Shown here piece by piece: positions 44,901-50,900 of a stretch of 64,000 nucleotides of DNA. The notes beneath the pieces were generated by a model. That model searched no databases. It worked only from the letters and a program-made list of their open reading frames with translations, and was not told the origin of the DNA. The position numbers were made by a program, and so were the translations under genes. Origin of the DNA: Arion vulgaris (Eukaryota; Mollusca; Gastropoda; Stylommatophora; Arionidae). The stretch spans positions 1,567,001 to 1,631,000 of the forward strand of contig CM036775.1 of the NCBI GenBank assembly GCA_020796225.1, read 5' to 3'. Position 1 is the first letter of the stretch, and the number at the start of each line of letters is the position of its first letter.

Positions 44901-47900
44901 ATTTTAGTGTCCCCATTCAACAGTGGGTTGCAAATATACAAAAAAACATGCCCCTTATCAATCCTTTAACACTTTGGCTGCCACCGGTGACAAAGGTCAA
45001 CGAAAAACCAGATCCCTTTACCTGTGATATCTTTTTAAACGGGAAGTATCGATAGCGAAAATGGGGTCCTGTGACGCACTACTTCCGTATTGTTCTGACG
45101 ATCTTTCCAAAATGGCGGATCTGGCATAAGTCGTAAACATATATCGTAAGTCTGATTTTGAACAATTTGTTTGGTTAATTTTCGTAAGTAAACAAAGATT
45201 TTCAAAATGGGTGACGTAGCTGATGAATAGTGATGTCCAAAATGACTCTTATTCAGACTTTTTAGCCAGGGATCGGGATAAAATGGACTCTGAATGTGAT
45301 ACGAATTTGAACTTTGGTTCACGTGACAATGTTTATAGATCAATAGCAGATATTCCCAGGGGTACAGGAGTAGGTGATGCACACTCACCTTGAATACGGC
45401 GGCATATCATACTGTGGATAGGTATGGGGTGCGACGTCAATATCAGTTACAACAATAGCTTGTGGATTATGAAGAATATATTCTACATATAGACAGGTCA
45501 TCAGCTCATTGATATATATGAACACTATTCCATAGTTTAAAAGTCCTAAGTTTATTAGTTTATTTTTTATGATTTTTGAAATTGTCACCCTGAAAACTGA
45601 TCATGCCCAAAATTTAGCGTGGCAGTGAGCCAGACTTGGTTGAAAAATGGGTAGCAGTGAAAGTGTTAAAAACATCCCTCTTATCAATCCTTTAAAAAAA
45701 TGAATCAAAAGCTGAAGGATTGACTTCATTGCACTGGGTTTTACCCCACATGGCTCAGTCACTCTCCGCAGAAATGGCAAGCCACCTGCTGAGAGTATTG
45801 CACAAAGCACAAACTCTGTAGCTCCTGCAACAATCCTAGGGGCCTCTGGAAAAAATTTACCCATGAACAGAACAGCACTGTCCAGATTCAAATCCATGAC
45901 CTTTGGAACGTAGGCCAAAGGCGTTTAGAACCACTTAGCCACAGAGACTCCCTATCAATCCTAAACTCCCCAACAACAAGGTTCCTTACATAATGTGATC
46001 TATCTATATCCTCTTCGTGTCTCAAATGACACATAAGGATTCCACAAAGACTTCCCTTCTGCCGTTCTTGCCTCTCTGATGTCTAAAATATTAACTTGAT
46101 ATTGTTTCATTTACTTCAAAACCTGGGCTATTTTTCCAGTCTGATATAGAGTTCTTACATTACAACATCCAATAACAAAAGGGGATTTGGGTGTAAGAAG
46201 GTTAGTCATCTGGGTGGAGAGTTCCTTACGGGGTTTGGTCTCCCTCCTTTATGAAATTAGGTGCCCGAGTGACCTTGCTCCCTTCACCCGTTAGAACAAT
46301 GGTATCTCTTGCTTGTGTCCGTAACATGATGTTTTTTTTAAAGGAATGGGCTATTAGTCCATTGCCCAACCCCCAACCTGAAGGACCAGGAGGTCACATT
46401 TCGTCTGCTCTCTATCCTTCAACCTTTCTGACATGGGTGTCCCTAATAGGAGCAAAGCTTCTGTCAGCATAGCTTTTCGGATCGTGGAGGTATGCAAGCT
46501 CCCAACCACTACAAGGTAATGACCTTGTGGGGAGTCCTTTCCTAATTACCCTTGATATATTGCAGATAGCAGAATAACTTTTGGATGTAGATAAGAGTTA
46601 CTTACCCTTCTTGAAGCTTCTTATCAATCTGAGATTGTCTATGATCAACTTGTAAAGCAATCCTGCTCTTCATTTCTCTTTCTTTGTTGTCCATGAGGTA
46701 ATTCAGTGAACGATTGTGATGCTCAAACTCAGAATGTCTCTTAGACAAAGATATCTGTCAGGAGAAATAATGAGTTGTCAGAAGACATCAAGAGACAAAG
46801 ACATGTCAAGATATTAGAAGACATCAAGAGACAAAGACATGTCAAGATATTAGGAGACACTACATTACACGATATCAGAAGACATCAAGAGACAAAGATA
46901 TGTCAAGATATAAGGAGACATCAAGAGACAAAGACATGTCAAGATATCAGAGGACATCAAGAGACAAAGACATGTCAAATGTCAAGATATTAGGAGACAT
47001 CAAGAGATAAAGACACGTCAAGATATCAGAAGACATCAAGAGACAAAGGCATGTCAAGATATTAGGAGACATCAAGAGACAAAGACACGTCAAGATATCA
47101 GAAGACATCAAGAGACAAAGACATGTCAAGATATTATGAGACATCAAGAGACAAAGACATGTCAAGATACCAGAAGACATTAAGAGACAAAGACATGTCA
47201 AGATATTAGGAGACACTACATTACAAGATATCAGAAGACAAAGACATCTTCTTCAGCGGTCTATGGTCATGCACTTAGTTTACTGTGGACTACAAACTAG
47301 GCAGTTATATACTTCTTATCTATATCTATCATTACCTGAGCAAGGTGAGTGTACTTTTTATCTGTACCTATCATTACCTGAGCAAGGTGACTATACTTCT
47401 ACATAGTTCATATGCACGGTTCAAACTTCACTGCAACGGGTCACCCCATAATTGCTACGTTCCTGTGCCAATGAAAATCACACGAAATGCTAACAACTGT
47501 CTCCTGAACTAATTCCAGAATGAAACAGGCGTACTGTCACAAAAAGCAAACTGCACCTCAAAAATGCAGGTGTCAATACAAAATTGTTCATTCCTTGAAT
47601 TGCAATTCATGTCGAAGGGAACATCAATCACGACAAAATTCAGCTTTCTGCACACGCAATATCACTGCATACGGCAGATTGAGTCGGTTCGCCATAACCG
47701 CTGTCCGCCATTTTCTGAATACCCACAACAAACGCACGGTTGACAAAGCAAAAAGCATTCCATGTAACACTCATAACTCACAGCGTTGCTCAAGCACTAA
47801 CTTAGTAGCTCGGCAAACGAAACTGGAAAATACCCGACCAAACATGGTGGAAATGAGCTAGCAAAGTCGTGTACAGAATCAAACAGTCCTGATTCTGAAT

Positions 47901-50900
47901 GGCCCTCCAGCATTCCGCCATTGCTGTTCAGATTTTTTTATCTGGTTTATATACTTCTTATCTGTATCTATTATATATCATTACCTGAGCAAGGAGACTA
48001 TACTTCTTATCTGCATCAATAATTGCACAGGAAGTGTAACCAAATTCAGGCGATACTGGACACGAGGAAGAACTTCGTATTGCCATTTTATTAAGTACAT
48101 TGCGACCACCAGATGAAGGGGGTGATCCAAAAATGTCAAGCGTATCTTCCTTACTGCAAAGCAAAAATAATATAATAATTAATGAAACAAACCAACGATA
48201 AAACAAATGATAAACATGTAGACTAAAGAATCAATAACCTGCTAAAAATAGCATTAATATAAATGTGTATTAATATATACCATTCAGAAAGCAATGGCAA
48301 ACTACTGAACATATAAGTCTCCTTCTTCTTCACCCTTCTCCCTAGGAAACAAAGGCCTGCAACCAAGGTCTTCCAAGCACATCTTTTCCTGATCTCTCCC
48401 CATTTTCTTGTATTCCGTCTCCAACTCCCATCTTCAGGTGTTCCTGGGTATTCCCACTTTTGCCCTGGGAGTTCCATCAGAGAGCCTGTCTCGTGATGCT
48501 GTTAGGGGGTTTCCTTAGAGTGTGTCCTATCCATCGCCACCTACTGCTCCTTATCTCTTATTCTCCCTGCCGTTATTCCGCTCTATCCACAGTTCCCTGT
48601 TTGTGGTCCTGTCATACCATCGCAGATAGAGTATACTGCGCAGGCATCTATTGATGAATGTCTGCAACTTTTTGTTTTTAGAAAATCGATGGCACGTTTA
48701 CTGTGGTTGATGGCAAAGTTAACACCTACTTTGTGTTACTAGAGCCAAACATGGACATTGAGCAAAGCGCAGTCACAAAAATAACTACACGTGAAATGCG
48801 TTGCCTGCGAAAAGTTACCAACAACAAAAGAAAAGACAGAATCATTAACATCAGCATAAGAAAGAAAGTTGGCACAAAACCGTGCTTGAATTACATAGAG
48901 AAGCAAAGAATGAAGTGGTTTGGCCACTTAATAAGAATGCATTCAAACTCCACAGCATACAGTCTTCTACAACAGAGCATCGGGAAAGAAGGCAAGAGGA
49001 AGACCATGGAAAAGATGGTTAGATGGCGTAGCAGAATCCTGTGAAAGAGCAAAAATAACAATCACACAAGCCACCAGAACAGCGCAAGACAAAAACAGAA
49101 AACCACGACACTGGGCAACAACCCGGTAGCAGTGTGACGACAGAAGAAAAAGATGGCAAAGTTCTGTGGTTGATGACATAAGTTCTGTGAAGGATATGCC
49201 ATGATTTTCATTAATATATCCAGCAGATGTTGCTACCAACTTTACTATACAGATCAGAATGCTGGAGAGTGACAGAACAAGGTATGTCTAAACTTTCCAT
49301 CTTCCATACAACCTGTCTGCGAAAGATCTGATGCCTGTTTTGACTAAATACTATCTCTAACCAAGAACTGTTTGCACAGTGTCAACAAGAGAATATGAGC
49401 ACCATTAATTAAAAGAGATGGAACGGACATGTGATACACATGAACACTAACTCTGTCACGAAAACTGCACCAGAGGGTAAACAAAAATGTGGTAGGCCCA
49501 AAACGACCTGGAAAAGAACAGTAGAACAAAAACTAAAAGAAATGAATCACAACTGGAAAACACAATACAGAGGAAGGCCAAAAACAAAGAATAATGGTGT
49601 GCATTTGTTGCGATCTAAGCATCAAGATCATCGCAGGTTAGAGAGAGAGCAATTATGGTCTTATCAATCAATCACAAAATATGAAAACTGGTTCCTTACC
49701 TATTTACATAAAAAAAAACAGCTTTTCAAAGTTTGAGATATATTGGGGAAGATGGTGTTAGGTCTGTATTGTTTAGACTATTTGGAGTCTCTGTGGTGTA
49801 GAGGTTAGGTGCTCGTCTATTGTGACAAAGATACCACGTTCGCTCCTGGTATATTTTTCCAGAGATCCTTGATCTCAATATGGGCAAGTCCTATCGGAGA
49901 TGGGGGACAAAATGTAGATGTTGTGTTCTATTTGAGCACAGAAAAGAACCCTAGGCAGTTCAAAATCGAGAAGAGCAGGCTGATTCAAAGATTAAAAATA
50001 AAATTCCCACAAAAAAATCTTCAAAGTTACATCGGGGACCCTCGCCGATGCTACGGAGTTCATGCACTGCAGCTGAGATCTTGATGTGCAAGAAAGGGCC
50101 GGAGCACACATGGTTACCCACCAAGTGCAAATGATGATGATTGTATCAATCAATCAATCAATTTTTGGACCATCAGTACACAATGGGTGATGTGGTCAAC
50201 ATCATGCAGGCTGCCTTTACTTCCCAGTGCTTTTCCTGGCACCAAATTGAGGATGGAGTCGACCGAGAGCCATTTCAGTTCGAAAAATATTACTTACTTA
50301 TTTACATAATGATGCTGACATCTTAAAACTCCACAATACCACAGCATATCAAGCGACAGAACACACACTATCTCAGAAACCGATCATCAGTTAAACCTGC
50401 TACGCTTAATGGCAAAAAAGCAGAGAAGGACAAAAGAAAGAGAGATGATGAAAGTTTAGAGAAAAAACTTGCCTGGTATCAAACTTGATGTCAATGCCGT
50501 GGAACGATGAACCTTTTATGGATGAAAAATGCACTGTTTTGTTTGAGCTCTTGTCCAATATGTAGGTAAAATTGTCATTAAAATCTGTGCTGGTGTTTGG
50601 GGTGGAAACATGAAACTCCGCAGGATCAAGGCCAAAACTGAGATTCAGTTTGGATGATTCTCTTTCTTCATGCAGACGTGACAGAGGTGGTGGGGACAAT
50701 TGTTCTAGCTGTAACTGAAAGTAAAAGTCAGCATAAATATTGTAAACTGAACTAATTTATAATTAATCAATCAAGTCCCATGCCTGCCGGCGAACATGTG
50801 TTTCCATAACTCTCTCTCCTTAGTGCAGGTAATCAGTTCTGATGCTGATCTTTTGTAGAACCACAATATCAGATCATCCAACATCTTCTTCCTCTGTCTT

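Larger units (their letters stand above)
48283..49210 (+). mobile_element. SINE-5 copy carrying two LINE insertions
   Basis: SINE-5 pieces at 48283-48320 (CAGAAAGCAATGGCAAAC), 48679-48720 and 49152-49210 (GTGAAGGATATGCCATGATT) are collinear with 19260-19375. Gaps are filled by LINE-R (48321-48678) and LINE-W (48721-49151). Head missing. In GLE1 intron 2. Confidence 0.75.

Noticed and set aside
45601..45918. 105-residue minus-strand protein
   Set aside because: Its sequence is SINE-2, from the tRNA-like head onward.
46947..47216. Leu/Cys-rich repetitive protein on the minus strand
   Set aside because: 36-bp intronic minisatellite; period divisible by three.
50406..50699. Stand-alone 97-residue gene starting at 50699
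   Set aside because: The start codon is TTG; the frame is GLE1 exon 2, entered by splicing at 50714.
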